This document shows, piece by piece, positions 8,880 to 17,949 of a DNA stretch of 64,000 bases (its first letter is position 1; each line of letters starts with the position of its first letter). The notes under the pieces were generated by a model. The model was not told where the DNA came from and did no database searches. It saw only the letters and a list, made by a program, of their open reading frames with translations. The DNA lies in NCBI GenBank assembly GCA_036567985.1, contig DATCTK010000025.1, positions 1 through 64,000 of the forward strand, read 5' to 3'. Origin of the DNA: SZUA-229 sp036567985 (GTDB lineage: Bacteria; Pseudomonadota; Gammaproteobacteria; SZUA-229). A program made the position numbers and the translations under genes.

Positions 8880-9614
8880 GTGCTTATGAATGCAGGTAAT
8901 TCCATGTACGCAGATGTGCAGAAAGATCAACGGGATCAGCGCATTATCGATCATATTGGTCTGGTGAAACGCATTGCCTACCATCTGGCCACACGCCTGC
9001 CGGCCAATGTGCAGGTGGATGACCTGATTCAGGCGGGCATGCTCGGCCTGATTGAGGCCGCGCGTCACTATGACCCCTCACAGGGCGCAAGCTTTGAAAC
9101 CTATGCCGGTATCCGCGTGCGTGGTGCCATGCTGGATGATGTACGCCATGCCGACTGGTCGCCGCGCTCACTGCACCGCAAGATGCGTCAGGTGCGTGAG
9201 GTGATCCATCACATTGAAAATGAAACCGGGCGTGATGCCAAAGACCATGAGGTAGCAGAACGGCTGGAAATTACCCTGGATGAGTATTATGTGATTCGCC
9301 GTGACAGTGCCAATTCACAGATACTCAGCCTGGATCAGTCCGATGAAGACCCGGGTTACCAGAATCGCCTGCGCGCCAGCCAGGGCGACCCGTTTGAGAC
9401 GCTGCATAAAAGCAGCTTCAAGCAGAACCTGGCCGAGGTGATCGCGACTTTATCGGAGCGCGAACAAATGGTGATGTCTTTGTATTACAATGAAGAACTC
9501 AATCTGAAAGAAATCGGCGAGGTTCTGGAGATTTCCGAATCCCGCGTCAGCCAGATCCATGGCCAGGCATTAAAGAATATTCGCAGTAAAATGTCCGGCT
9601 GGACCGCTGACTAA
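8880..9614 (+). CDS. fliA: Flagellar sigma factor FliA (sigma-28)
   Basis: A sigma-70 family factor of 244 residues from the GTG start. It has region 2 (DDLIQAGMLGLIEAARHYD, then FETYAGIRVRGAMLDDVRHADW), region 3 and region 4 (LSEREQMVMSLYYNEELNLKE and the helix-turn-helix ISESRVSQIHGQALK). FliA transcribes late flagellar and chemotaxis genes and is held by FlgM until the hook is finished. The GTG at 8880 is favoured by GAGG 8 nt upstream; an ATG at 8886 or at 8904 is also possible. A sigma-28-like promoter directly downstream (9638-9664) leads into cheY, so FliA probably drives the next operon. Confidence 0.95.
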   Translation: MLMNAGNSMYADVQKDQRDQRIIDHIGLVKRIAYHLATRLPANVQVDDLIQAGMLGLIEAARHYDPSQGASFETYAGIRVRGAMLDDVRHADWSPRSLHRKMRQVREVIHHIENETGRDAKDHEVAERLEITLDEYYVIRRDSANSQILSLDQSDEDPGYQNRLRASQGDPFETLHKSSFKQNLAEVIATLSEREQMVMSLYYNEELNLKEIGEVLEISESRVSQIHGQALKNIRSKMSGWTAD

Positions 9615-9637
9615 TCAAACTGTTTTGTCATTCGAGG

Positions 9638-9664
9638 TCATGTTTTTGATCAACTGGCCGATAA
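9638..9664 (+). promoter_or_regulatory. Sigma-28 (FliA) promoter for the cheY operon
   Basis: The -10 element GCCGATAA at 9657-9664 is a perfect FliA consensus. Eleven bases upstream TCATGTTT at 9638-9645 matches the -35 consensus TAAAGTTT at six of eight positions, with the correct spacing. It lies between the fliA stop (9614) and cheY (9820), giving a leader of about 150 nt. Confidence 0.75.
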
Positions 9665-9819
9665 ATCTCTGGTTACATTGTTTGAACTTCCGGCGTTAAA
9701 AACACACACAGGGTTTTATAAAGTATTGTAAATACTTAATTTAAATCATGTTATTCACTGGAAATCGGACGAATGTCTGCCAGAATCTGTTGTAACCACA
9801 AACACTGAGGAACCCCGCC

Positions 9820-10206
9820 TTGGATAAAAACATGAAAATCCTTATCGTGGATGATTTTTCCACCATGAGGCGCATTATTAAAAATCTGCTGAGAGATCTG
9901 GGTTTTAACAATACCGATGAAGCAGATGACGGCAATACCGGGCTTCCCAAGCTGCAATCAGGTAACTATGACTTTCTCGTCACCGACTGGAATATGCCCG
10001 GCATGACCGGCATTGAACTGCTGCGTGCAGTGCGTGCCGATGAACGACTCAAAAGCCTTCCTGTGCTGATGGTAACTGCGGAAGCCAAGAAAGAACAGAT
10101 TGTGATGGCTGCCCAGGAAGGGGTTAACGGCTATATCGTCAAACCCTTTACCGCACAGACACTGAAAGAAAAAATCGAAAAAATATTTGAACGTATTGAA
10201 GGCTAA
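9820..10206 (+). CDS. cheY: Chemotaxis response regulator CheY
   Basis: A single-domain receiver of 128 residues from a TTG start. The phosphoacceptor aspartate is D56 in FLVTDWNMPGMTG. The acidic pair DD (residues 11-12), the T in VTAEAK and the K in VKPFTA complete the active site. CheY-P binds the flagellar switch and reverses rotation. The sequence is nearly identical in pattern to Pseudomonas and E. coli CheY. The TTG is preferred because ACTGAGG lies 9 nt upstream; the ATG at 9832 (MKILIVDDF) would give 124 residues and lacks a ribosome site. cheZ follows after 11 bp. Confidence 0.96.
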   Translation: MDKNMKILIVDDFSTMRRIIKNLLRDLGFNNTDEADDGNTGLPKLQSGNYDFLVTDWNMPGMTGIELLRAVRADERLKSLPVLMVTAEAKKEQIVMAAQEGVNGYIVKPFTAQTLKEKIEKIFERIEG

Positions 10207-10217
10207 AGGAGGTTCGA

Positions 10218-10970
10218 ATGGATGGCACGCCACTGAATCGCGACCTCCTGTTAGAAAATGCACAGGCACTGATAGCCAGCCTTGAATCACCGGAAACCAG
10301 TGATCAGGAGCTGGAAGCGCAGATTGATGTGATCAATAACCTGCGTGATAACAGCCTGTTTAATGAACTGGGCAAAATGACCCGGGAAATTCACGACTCG
10401 ATTATGCGCTTTCGCATGGACAACCGCATTGCGGACCTGGCGGAAACCGATATCCCTGACGCCAAGGATCGTCTCGAATACGTGATCGAGATGACCGAAA
10501 AAGCCGCCAATACCGCCATGGGCGTGATTGAAGGCAGCACCCCGCTGGCGGAAAAACTGGGTGGGCAGGCCAGCGAGCTGAAGGCCCAGTGGGAGAAATT
10601 TCGCCGCCGTGAACTGTCGCCGGAAGAACTGCGTGCCATGGGCAATGACGTGGAAACCTTTCTCGATGAATCCGAACGCATGACCAATACCCTGTTGTCG
10701 GGCTTTACCGAAATTCTCATGGCGCAGGATTTCCAGGATCTCACCGGGCAGATTATTCGCCAGGTGATAAACCTGGTGAATGAAATAGAACACAACCTGG
10801 TTGAGTTGGTGAAAATCCAGGGCAAGAGCATGGTCAAGGAGGACAAGCAGAAACCGGCTTCGGATGAAATGAAGCTGGATGGGCCGCAGGTGCCGGGTAA
10901 GGAAACCTCAGACGATGTAATGAAAGGGCAGGACGATGTGGATGACCTGCTTGCCAGCCTGGGCTTTTAG
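10218..10970 (+). CDS. cheZ: CheY-P phosphatase CheZ
   Basis: A 250-residue, mostly helical protein that dephosphorylates CheY-P. The catalytic region with AQDFQDLTGQIIRQVI contains the conserved glutamine of the family, and the C-terminal peptide DDVDDLLASLGF is the CheY-binding tail (E. coli ends similarly). A strong AAGGAGG ribosome site at 10206-10212 overlaps the cheY stop, so the genes are coupled. A short acidic and polar linker separates the four-helix core from the tail. Confidence 0.95.
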   Translation: MDGTPLNRDLLLENAQALIASLESPETSDQELEAQIDVINNLRDNSLFNELGKMTREIHDSIMRFRMDNRIADLAETDIPDAKDRLEYVIEMTEKAANTAMGVIEGSTPLAEKLGGQASELKAQWEKFRRRELSPEELRAMGNDVETFLDESERMTNTLLSGFTEILMAQDFQDLTGQIIRQVINLVNEIEHNLVELVKIQGKSMVKEDKQKPASDEMKLDGPQVPGKETSDDVMKGQDDVDDLLASLGF

Positions 10971-11061
10971 TCGCAGAAAAACACCCAGATGCCCTATAAA
11001 AAATCGCGTTTCTGCCGACAACATTCCTATACATAAAATTTAAGGTCGCAAAGGGTCATAA

Positions 11062-13251
11062 ATGGCAATTGATCTAGATGATGAAATACTTCAGGATTTT
11101 CTGGTCGAGGCCGGTGAGATACTTGAGCTGTTAAGCGAGCAGCTGGTGGGTCTGGAACAGTCACCCGAAGACAGCGATTTGCTGAATGCCGTATTCAGGG
11201 GATTTCATACCGTAAAAGGTGGCGCAGGCTTCCTCGCACTGGATGCCATGGTCGACTGCTGCCATGTCTGTGAAGACGTGTTTAATGTGCTGCGCAATGG
11301 CGAAAGAGTTATCTCCTCCGGGCTGATGGACAGTGTGCTGCAGGGGCTGGATGCGGTGCAGAGCATGTTTGCGGAAATTCAGTCAGGCAATGACCCAACC
11401 CCGGCTTCTCCCGAGTTACTCGCCCGTCTTAAAGTCTATGCCGTGCCCGGTGACAGTGAACCGGACGGCTCCGGAGAGCAGACGAGCACAGCCTCTCCCG
11501 TAGAACAACCACCTGCCGACACAAGCGCGCCCCAGGACACAGGCGCAGACGAGCTGCATGATGAAACCGATGATGAATTCAATGCCTTGCTGGATGCAAT
11601 GGACAGTGCCGGCGAATCAACGGCGGTGTCCGGCAGTGATGAAATCAGCGAAGAAGAATTTGAAGCCCTGCTGGATAATATTCATGGTAAGGGCAAGCAT
11701 GGCGGCAAGCCTGAATCGAGTGGCTCCGAAGGGACTGGCAAACCCGCTTCAGGTGATGCCAGTGGTGGGGATGATTTAATTACCGATGATGAGTTTGATG
11801 CCCTGCTGGATGATATTCACGGCAAGGGCAAGGGGCCAGGCGCATCTTCTGCAGATGCGGCCGCTGACAAGCCCGGCTCCGATGACCTGATTTCCGATGA
11901 TGAATTCGATGCCCTGCTGGATGAAATGCACGGCAAGGGCAAGGGGCCGACCAGCAGTGAATCAGTTGCAGCAGGCTCCTCGCAATCTGCGGCGGCGTCT
12001 GAGGCGGCAGCCGCAAAACCCGCGGCAGCCAAACCAGCCGCCGCTGCAGCACCGGCCGCGCCCGCCAAACCGGCGGTGGAAACCTCGGTGCGGGTGGATA
12101 CCGAACGCCTGGACGAGATGATGAACCTGGTGGGCGAGCTGGTGCTGGTGCGTAATCGTCTGCAGACCCTGCGTGGCACCATGGCGGAAGGCCAGCTGAC
12201 CCAGGCGATTACCAACCTGGATATGGTGACGGCGGACCTGCAGAGCTCGGTAATGAAAACCCGCATGCAGCCGATCAAGAAAGTCTTCGGTCGTTTCCCG
12301 CGGGTGGTACGCGACCTGTCCCGCTCCATCAAAAAAGAAATTCGCCTGGAAATGATGGGCGAGGAAACCGATCTGGATAAAAACCTGGTGGAGGCGCTGG
12401 CTGATCCGCTGGTGCATCTGGTGCGCAACGCCGTGGATCACGGCATTGAGCTGCCCGATGTGCGGGAACAGAATGGCAAGCCCCGTGAAGGTGTGGTGCG
12501 CCTGTCGGCGAACCAGGAAGGGGATCATATATTGCTAACCATCGAGGATGATGGTGCAGGCATGGATCCGGAACTGCTGCGTCGCAAGGTGGTTGAAAAA
12601 GGCCTGATGGATACAGAAGCGGCGGCGCGTCTGGACGATAAAGAGTGTTTTAATCTGATTTTTATGGCGGGCTTTTCCACCAAGGATCAGATATCCGATA
12701 TTTCCGGCCGGGGTGTGGGCATGGATGTGGTGAAAACCCGCATCAGCCAGCTCAATGGCTCGCTCGACATTGATTCGGAACTGGGCAAGGGCAGCACCCT
12801 CACTATCAAGGTACCTTTGACCCTGGCGATACTGCCGACGCTGATGATTGCCCTGGGGCGCTATACCTTTGCACTGTCACTGGCGAATGTGAATGAAATT
12901 TTTGAACTGGAAACCCGTAAAACCAATGTGGTGGATGGCCAGCTGATGGTAATGGTGCGCGACAAGGCGGTGCCTGTGTATTACCTCTCCAACTGGCTGC
13001 TCAAGCCCGGTGAAGAGCGTGCTTCCGGTGATGGCAAGGGGCAGGTGATCATTGTCTCGGTGGGCAGTCGCCTGGTGGGTCTGGTCACCGATTCGGTGAT
13101 TGGTCAGGAAGAAGTGGTGATCAAACCACTGGGAGCCATGTTGCAGAACCTGCAGGAGTTTGCCGGTTCAACTATCACCGGTGACGGCGGCATCGCGCTG
13201 ATTATCGATGTGCCCAGTCTGTTAAAAGCACGTGCAAGGAAGGGCTTCTAA
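11062..13251 (+). CDS. cheA: Chemotaxis histidine kinase CheA
   Basis: A 729-residue kinase. P1 Hpt domain at the N-terminus has phospho-accepting H49 in GFHTVKGGAGF. A long acidic linker (about 130-330) follows in place of a recognisable P2 domain. It carries four copies of an EF(D/E/N)ALLD motif at about 170-180, 197-207, 242-252 and 279-289, three of them followed by HGKGK. An Ala-rich stretch leads to the P3 dimerisation helices (DTERLDEMMNLVGELVLVR), the P4 ATPase (LVRNAVDHGIE, DDGAGMD, GRGVGMDVVK) and the P5 CheW-like domain at the C-terminus. CheA phosphorylates CheY and CheB. The 91-bp gap after cheZ may hold a weak extra promoter. Confidence 0.96.
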   Translation: MAIDLDDEILQDFLVEAGEILELLSEQLVGLEQSPEDSDLLNAVFRGFHTVKGGAGFLALDAMVDCCHVCEDVFNVLRNGERVISSGLMDSVLQGLDAVQSMFAEIQSGNDPTPASPELLARLKVYAVPGDSEPDGSGEQTSTASPVEQPPADTSAPQDTGADELHDETDDEFNALLDAMDSAGESTAVSGSDEISEEEFEALLDNIHGKGKHGGKPESSGSEGTGKPASGDASGGDDLITDDEFDALLDDIHGKGKGPGASSADAAADKPGSDDLISDDEFDALLDEMHGKGKGPTSSESVAAGSSQSAAASEAAAAKPAAAKPAAAAAPAAPAKPAVETSVRVDTERLDEMMNLVGELVLVRNRLQTLRGTMAEGQLTQAITNLDMVTADLQSSVMKTRMQPIKKVFGRFPRVVRDLSRSIKKEIRLEMMGEETDLDKNLVEALADPLVHLVRNAVDHGIELPDVREQNGKPREGVVRLSANQEGDHILLTIEDDGAGMDPELLRRKVVEKGLMDTEAAARLDDKECFNLIFMAGFSTKDQISDISGRGVGMDVVKTRISQLNGSLDIDSELGKGSTLTIKVPLTLAILPTLMIALGRYTFALSLANVNEIFELETRKTNVVDGQLMVMVRDKAVPVYYLSNWLLKPGEERASGDGKGQVIIVSVGSRLVGLVTDSVIGQEEVVIKPLGAMLQNLQEFAGSTITGDGGIALIIDVPSLLKARARKGF

Positions 13252-13299
13252 AGGGTATAGTTTACCCTCTGTCTGATCTTTTACTTTGGGAATCGCTTC

Positions 13300-14412
13300 A
13301 TGGCTATACGTGTTTTAATCGTTGATGACTCGGGTTTTTTTCGTCGGCGATTAACAGAAATCCTTAACTCCGATCCGATGATTGAAGTGGTCGAGACGGC
13401 AGTGGATGGCAAGGATGCGGTAGAGAAGGCGAAAACCTGCCGCCCCGATGTGATTACCATGGACATAGAAATGCCGGTAATGAACGGCATTGAAGCCACC
13501 CGTGAAATCATGCGCCATTCGCCGGTGCCCATCGTTATGTTTTCCTCGCTCACCTATGATGGCGCCCAGGCTACACTGGATGCGCTGGATGCCGGTGCGA
13601 TGGATTTCCTGCCCAAGCGCTTCGATGATATTTCCAATGACAAGGCGGAAGCGCGTAATATCCTGTGTGAGCGGGTCCGGGCAATGGCCGGTCCTGGCAT
13701 GGCTCGACGTGCTGCACCTGCACCCACCACACCGCCAGCCCGGCCGGGTATAAAGCCCGCCGCGCCGCCAGCTGCAGCTCGCCCCGGTACCCCGGCAGCG
13801 ACCGCTCCACGCCCCGCCAGCCGCACTAGCCGGGCGTTTAATCCGGCAGACTACGAGCTGGTGGCCATAGGCACCTCCACCGGCGGACCGATTGCACTGC
13901 AGGAAGTGCTGGTGCAGTTACCCGCCAGCTTTCCCCTGCCGCTATTGCTGGTACAGCATATGCCTGCCAAATTCACCGAGGCCTTTGCCGGGCGGCTGAA
14001 CCAGTTGTGCAAAATTGAAGTACGTGAGGCCAAGGACGGCGACATGCTGAAACCGGGGCTGGCGCTGCTTGCCCCCGGTGGTAAGCAGATGCGGGTGGAA
14101 AAGCGGGCCGGGCGGATGATGGTGCGGGTCAGCGAGGAAACCGACCCCATGCAGAACTACAAGCCCTGTGTCGATATCACCTTCGACTCGGTCAATGCCG
14201 CGGTTGGCAATAAGGCGCTGGGCATTATTCTCACCGGCATGGGCGCCGATGGCCGCGAGGCCTCAAATAAACTCAAATCCCGTGGTGCCACTATCTGGGC
14301 ACAGGACGAAGCCACCAGCACGATTTACGGTATGCCGGCAGCAGTGGCACCGATTGCGGAACAGATTTTGCCGTTGAAAGAAATAGGCAGGAAACTTGCT
14401 ACCAATACGTAA
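13300..14412 (+). CDS. cheB: Chemoreceptor methylesterase/deamidase CheB
   Basis: A 370-residue protein with an N-terminal receiver domain (phosphoacceptor D55 in TMDIEMPVMNG), an Ala/Pro-rich linker (about 127-180) and a C-terminal methylesterase domain. The catalytic triad is visible: S193 in GTSTGGP, H220 in VQHMP and D317 in GMGADG. CheB-P removes methyl groups from chemoreceptors during adaptation. No cheR occurs in the window. The motC start codon lies 1 bp after the cheB stop, so the two are tightly linked. Confidence 0.95.
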   Translation: MAIRVLIVDDSGFFRRRLTEILNSDPMIEVVETAVDGKDAVEKAKTCRPDVITMDIEMPVMNGIEATREIMRHSPVPIVMFSSLTYDGAQATLDALDAGAMDFLPKRFDDISNDKAEARNILCERVRAMAGPGMARRAAPAPTTPPARPGIKPAAPPAAARPGTPAATAPRPASRTSRAFNPADYELVAIGTSTGGPIALQEVLVQLPASFPLPLLLVQHMPAKFTEAFAGRLNQLCKIEVREAKDGDMLKPGLALLAPGGKQMRVEKRAGRMMVRVSEETDPMQNYKPCVDITFDSVNAAVGNKALGIILTGMGADGREASNKLKSRGATIWAQDEATSTIYGMPAAVAPIAEQILPLKEIGRKLATNT

Positions 14413-14413
14413 T

Positions 14414-15160
14414 ATGGACATCTTGAGCATTGTCGGGATCGTCATCGCGTTTGCCGCCATACTCAGCGGCAATCTGCTGGAGGGCGGTCATTTCGGTCAG
14501 TTATTCCAGTTAACTGCATTTCTGATTGTGGTGGGCGGCACCGTGGGTGCGGTGCTGCTGCAGACGTCGTTACCGGTTTTCTGGCGCGCCATGCTGATTG
14601 TGCGTTGGGTTTTTGTCACCCCACAGGTAAACCTGTTACAGACAATTGAAAAAGTGATTAACTGGAGCCAGCTGTCACGCCGTGAAGGCCTGCTGGCGCT
14701 GGAAGCCATTGCGGAAAACGAGGAAGACCTGTTTTCCCGCAAGGCGCTGCAGATGCTGGTGGACGGTAATGAGCCGGATACGATTCGCGCCATACTGGAA
14801 ACCGAAATTCATATTATTGAACAGAACGACATGCAGGCGGCCAGGGTGTATGAATCCATGGGGGGCTATAGCCCGACCATTGGTATTCTGGGGGCCGTGA
14901 TGGGCCTGATTCATGTAATGAACAACCTGGCCGATCCGGAAAAGCTGGGCAGCGGTATTGCCACTGCATTTGTTGCCACCATTTACGGTGTGGGCTTTGC
15001 CAACCTGTTGTTCCTGCCGATTGCAGGTAAGCTCAAGGCCCAGGTTAAGCAGCAGTCTATCCAGTATGAAATGCTGCTGGAGGGCGTGGTGAGTATTGCT
15101 GAAGGTGAAAACCCCCGTGGCCTGCAGGCCAAACTGCAGAGCTTTCTCGGGCATGCATAG
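14414..15160 (+). CDS. motC: Flagellar motor stator protein MotC (MotA family)
   Basis: A 248-residue MotA/TolQ/ExbB-family membrane protein with four helices. MDILSIVGIVIAFAAI and the LEGGHFG loop match MotC of Pseudomonas. The ESMGGYSPTIGILGAVMGLIH segment is the conserved proton-channel helix of MotA. The stator surrounds the rotor and converts ion flow to torque. The ATG at 14414 directly follows the cheB stop; an upstream in-frame TTG at 14396 lies inside cheB and is less likely. motD follows after 21 bp. Confidence 0.92.
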   Translation: MDILSIVGIVIAFAAILSGNLLEGGHFGQLFQLTAFLIVVGGTVGAVLLQTSLPVFWRAMLIVRWVFVTPQVNLLQTIEKVINWSQLSRREGLLALEAIAENEEDLFSRKALQMLVDGNEPDTIRAILETEIHIIEQNDMQAARVYESMGGYSPTIGILGAVMGLIHVMNNLADPEKLGSGIATAFVATIYGVGFANLLFLPIAGKLKAQVKQQSIQYEMLLEGVVSIAEGENPRGLQAKLQSFLGHA

Positions 15161-15181
15161 TTATTTGTAAATACACCTGTT

Positions 15182-16057
15182 ATGAGACGCAGAATAAAAA
15201 ACACAGTGGAGCCGGAAGAGTCAACGGATCGTTGGCTGGTGTCCTATGCGGATTTTATTACCCTGCTGTTCGCGTTTTTTGTGGTGATGTATTCAATTTC
15301 AACGGTGAATGTGGGTAAGTACCGCGTGCTTTCTGATTCTGTCAGCACCGCCTTCAGTGCGCAATCGAGTTCGCCGTTTCCGCTGGGGGCCGAGCTGGGA
15401 ATCTCAGTGCAACGCGCACCGATTGCTCTCGGCCTGCAGGGGCAGGTGGGGCTGGTGTCGGTTAAGGAAACCGCCGCCTCGCTGGATAAACGTTTAAAGC
15501 CGTGGATTAAAAAAGGCATGGTGGCGGTAAGCGGTAATGAAAAGTGGCTGGAAATCGAAGTGAAGTCCAGTGTGCTGTTTAACTCCGGTGAAGCCACGCT
15601 GTCGAATGATGCAACTGAAATACTATCCGAGTTAACCGATGTGTTAAAAAGCAATAACAACCCGCTCTATGTCTCCGGCTACACCGATGACGTGCCCATA
15701 GATACCCTGCGTTACCCGAGTAACTGGGAGCTGTCGGCGGCGCGTGCGGCATCGGTGGTGCGCCTGTTTGCGCAAAGCGGCATTAACCCGGCGCGCATGG
15801 GTGCGATTGGTTATGGCGAGTATCGCCCCCAGGTGAGTAATGACAGCGCGGAAAACCGCCAGCAAAATCGCCGCGTGGTGATTCGCCTGTTAACCGGTGA
15901 AGACATGTTCGCGCAAAGCACCCCCTTTGCCGATGATGAAGTGGACGCTACTGCAGCACCAGTGGAAAGTGAAGAAACCATTGATCGCCTGCAACCAGCA
16001 CAACCGGTGCGCTCGATTTTCCCGCCGGGTTCCATTATTGAGGCACCGCGGTCATGA
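15182..16057 (+). CDS. motD: Flagellar motor stator protein MotD (MotB family)
   Basis: A 291-residue MotB-type protein with one N-terminal membrane helix containing the ion-carrying aspartate D24 in VSYADFITLLFAFF, a plug region, and a periplasmic OmpA-like peptidoglycan-binding domain (SGYTDDVPI, NWELSAARAASVVRLF, GYGEYRP, ENRQQNRRV). MotCD stators in Pseudomonas are a second set used for swarming, alongside MotAB. A motAB pair is not in this window. The C-terminal tail after about residue 240 is acidic and proline-rich. Confidence 0.93.
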   Translation: MRRRIKNTVEPEESTDRWLVSYADFITLLFAFFVVMYSISTVNVGKYRVLSDSVSTAFSAQSSSPFPLGAELGISVQRAPIALGLQGQVGLVSVKETAASLDKRLKPWIKKGMVAVSGNEKWLEIEVKSSVLFNSGEATLSNDATEILSELTDVLKSNNNPLYVSGYTDDVPIDTLRYPSNWELSAARAASVVRLFAQSGINPARMGAIGYGEYRPQVSNDSAENRQQNRRVVIRLLTGEDMFAQSTPFADDEVDATAAPVESEETIDRLQPAQPVRSIFPPGSIIEAPRS

Positions 16058-16082
16058 GGCGGCGCATCCACAGGTGGCACCA

Positions 16083-16886
16083 ATGAGAATCTGGGCAACC
16101 GCCAATCAGAAAGGTGGCGTGGGTAAAACCACCAGTGCCGTGACCCTGGCCGGGGTGATGCAAAAGCGCGGTTACCGTGTGTTACTGGTGGACCTCGACC
16201 CCCATGGCTCGCTCACCAGTTATTTCGGTGCCGACCCGGACAGTGTCGAGCCCAGTGCCTATGACCTTTATCAGCAGGCGCTGAAAAATGCATTGCGCAC
16301 TCGCTCGGCAATTCATAAAACCCGTTTCAGTCGGCTGCATTTTATTCCGGCTTCTTCTGCACTGGCGACGCTGGATCGACAGTTAGGCGCAAAAGATGGC
16401 ATGGGGCTGGTGATTAAAAAAGCACTGCAGCAGGTTGAAGAGGATTATGACCTGGCGATTATTGATTGTCCGCCCATGCTGGGCTTGCTGATGGTGAATG
16501 CGCTGGCAGCCTGTCATCGTTTACTGATTCCGGTGCAAACCGAATACCTGGCATTGAAAGGGCTGGAGCGTATGGTGCATACCCTGACCATGATCCAGAA
16601 AGCACGCAAGCAGCAGGTGAATTACACCATCGTCCCTACCTTTTTTGATCAACGCCTGAAAGCCTCACAGGAAACCCTGGAGACGCTACGCCGTGATTAC
16701 AAAGAACGTATCTGGGATGGTGTGATTCCGGTGGATACCCAGTTTCGTGAAGCCAGTCAGAAAGGAATTCCATTGTCGATTGCGCGCATCAGTTGCAAGG
16801 GCAGTCGTGCCTATTCGCATCTGCTGGATTACCTGCTGGAGCAGGATAACACCACCCTGTCTGTGGCGGGAGGCAGTGGCGCATGA
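16083..16886 (+). CDS. parC: ParA-family ATPase ParC for polar chemosensory arrays
   Basis: A 267-residue ParA/Soj-type ATPase with the deviant Walker A QKGGVGKTT at residues 9-17, a VDLDPHGSLT switch, and IIDCPPMLGLLM. In vibrios and pseudomonads this gene sits between the motor/che genes and parP and is called ParC; it places chemotaxis arrays at the cell pole and segregates them. The ATG at 16083 begins right at MRIWATANQKGG; longer upstream frames overlap motD and are not credible. It overlaps parP by 4 bp (ATGA). Distinct from chromosome-partitioning ParA, since no parB neighbour exists. Confidence 0.88.
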   Translation: MRIWATANQKGGVGKTTSAVTLAGVMQKRGYRVLLVDLDPHGSLTSYFGADPDSVEPSAYDLYQQALKNALRTRSAIHKTRFSRLHFIPASSALATLDRQLGAKDGMGLVIKKALQQVEEDYDLAIIDCPPMLGLLMVNALAACHRLLIPVQTEYLALKGLERMVHTLTMIQKARKQQVNYTIVPTFFDQRLKASQETLETLRRDYKERIWDGVIPVDTQFREASQKGIPLSIARISCKGSRAYSHLLDYLLEQDNTTLSVAGGSGA

Positions 16887-17725
16887 GTGAAGCACATAAA
16901 AAATCAGCCGGCTCATTGCAGGAACAGGCGATTCACGACTACCTGGAATCGCTGTTAATGGAGGTCAGTGACGAGCTTGAGGACGCGGCGCCGCTGAATT
17001 CACAGAGCGAACTGCCGGCGCAGTCCCGTCCGATACAGGAATTTGCCCAGCCCAGGCCGTCGGTAATTGGTCTGGACAAGCTGGTGGAGCAGATTCCCGA
17101 AGAGTGGCCCGAAGAAAGCCGGGAAGAACCCGCTCCGGCGACGACGGAGACGGTGGTTGAGCCAGTGACAGAAGTCCAGGCTGAACCGGTCACAGAGGTG
17201 GGTCAGGCTCAGCCAGTTGTGACTGAAGTGGCGGTGGACGAGCCACAGCCGCAAACACAACAGTCGCCGGTACCGGAATGGGCCGAGCAACGCTTTCAGT
17301 GTCTGTTGTTCAAGGTGTCCGGGCTGAGCCTGGCAGTGCCGCTGGTAAAGCTGAACAGTGTGATTGCCTGGGATGAAAACATTACCGAGACACCCAACCG
17401 CACAGACTGGTACCTGGGGCTTATTCAACATCTACAGAAACAGGTCAAGGTGATAGATACCGCGTTGCTGGTGCTGCCGGAAAACCGTCGTGATGCGCTA
17501 AAACAGGCGTCAGCGGATCGTCTGGGACATATTCTGCTGGTGGATGATTATAAATGGGGGCTGGCCTGTGAAAGCATCGGTGATGTGGTCTGGCTGACCA
17601 AGGACGAAGTTAAATGGCGGCAGAACAAGCAGACCCGGCCCTGGCTCGCAGGTACCTCGCTGCAGCATCTGTGTGCGATTATGGACACCGATGTGTTTGC
17701 CGATATGCTGAATAATCAGCGCTAA
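16883..17725 (+). CDS. parP: CheW-like protein ParP, coupling ParC to chemotaxis arrays
   Basis: A 280-residue protein. The first 130 residues are low-complexity, rich in Glu, Pro, Val and Gln, with no fold I recognise. The C-terminal part (about 135-275) is a CheW-like domain (RFQCLLFKVSGLSLAVPL at its start). ParP in Vibrio binds ParC through its N-terminal part and CheA/receptors through its C-terminal AIF domain, and stabilises arrays at the pole. The assignment rests on this domain order and the 4-bp overlap with parC. The proline-rich linker is typical. Confidence 0.82.
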   Translation: MSEAHKKSAGSLQEQAIHDYLESLLMEVSDELEDAAPLNSQSELPAQSRPIQEFAQPRPSVIGLDKLVEQIPEEWPEESREEPAPATTETVVEPVTEVQAEPVTEVGQAQPVVTEVAVDEPQPQTQQSPVPEWAEQRFQCLLFKVSGLSLAVPLVKLNSVIAWDENITETPNRTDWYLGLIQHLQKQVKVIDTALLVLPENRRDALKQASADRLGHILLVDDYKWGLACESIGDVVWLTKDEVKWRQNKQTRPWLAGTSLQHLCAIMDTDVFADMLNNQR

Positions 17726-17906
17726 ACTCGCCCTGCCGGGCCCTGTATTATGCCTGGACACTGGCGTTTAAGCTCGGCTGCGCTAAACTTTTAGGCACAA
17801 TGTCCGCTAACAGAGAATAAGAAACCGATTGCGCGGGTGAGAGCTGGCGCGGCAAAAACGACGCAGCAGGCTCGACAGTGCCCTGTATAATCGCCGGCAT
17901 AACAAC

Positions 17907-17922
17907 TGGCATACTAACTGCA
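17907..17922 (+). promoter_or_regulatory. Sigma-54-type promoter for cheW
   Basis: TGGCAT-N6-CTGCA with GG at 17908-17909 and GC at 17920-17921, 10 bp apart, closely resembles the fliQ promoter in this window. A start near 17934 leaves a leader of about 16 nt before cheW at 17950. The 224-bp gap before cheW makes a separate promoter plausible. Confidence 0.55.
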
Positions 17923-17949
17923 TAATTAATAATAAGTGGAGCACCTCTT

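Noticed and set aside
10995..11021. Possible sigma-28 promoter before cheA (GCCGACAA)
   Set aside because: One mismatch in the -10 and no acceptable -35 at the right spacing.
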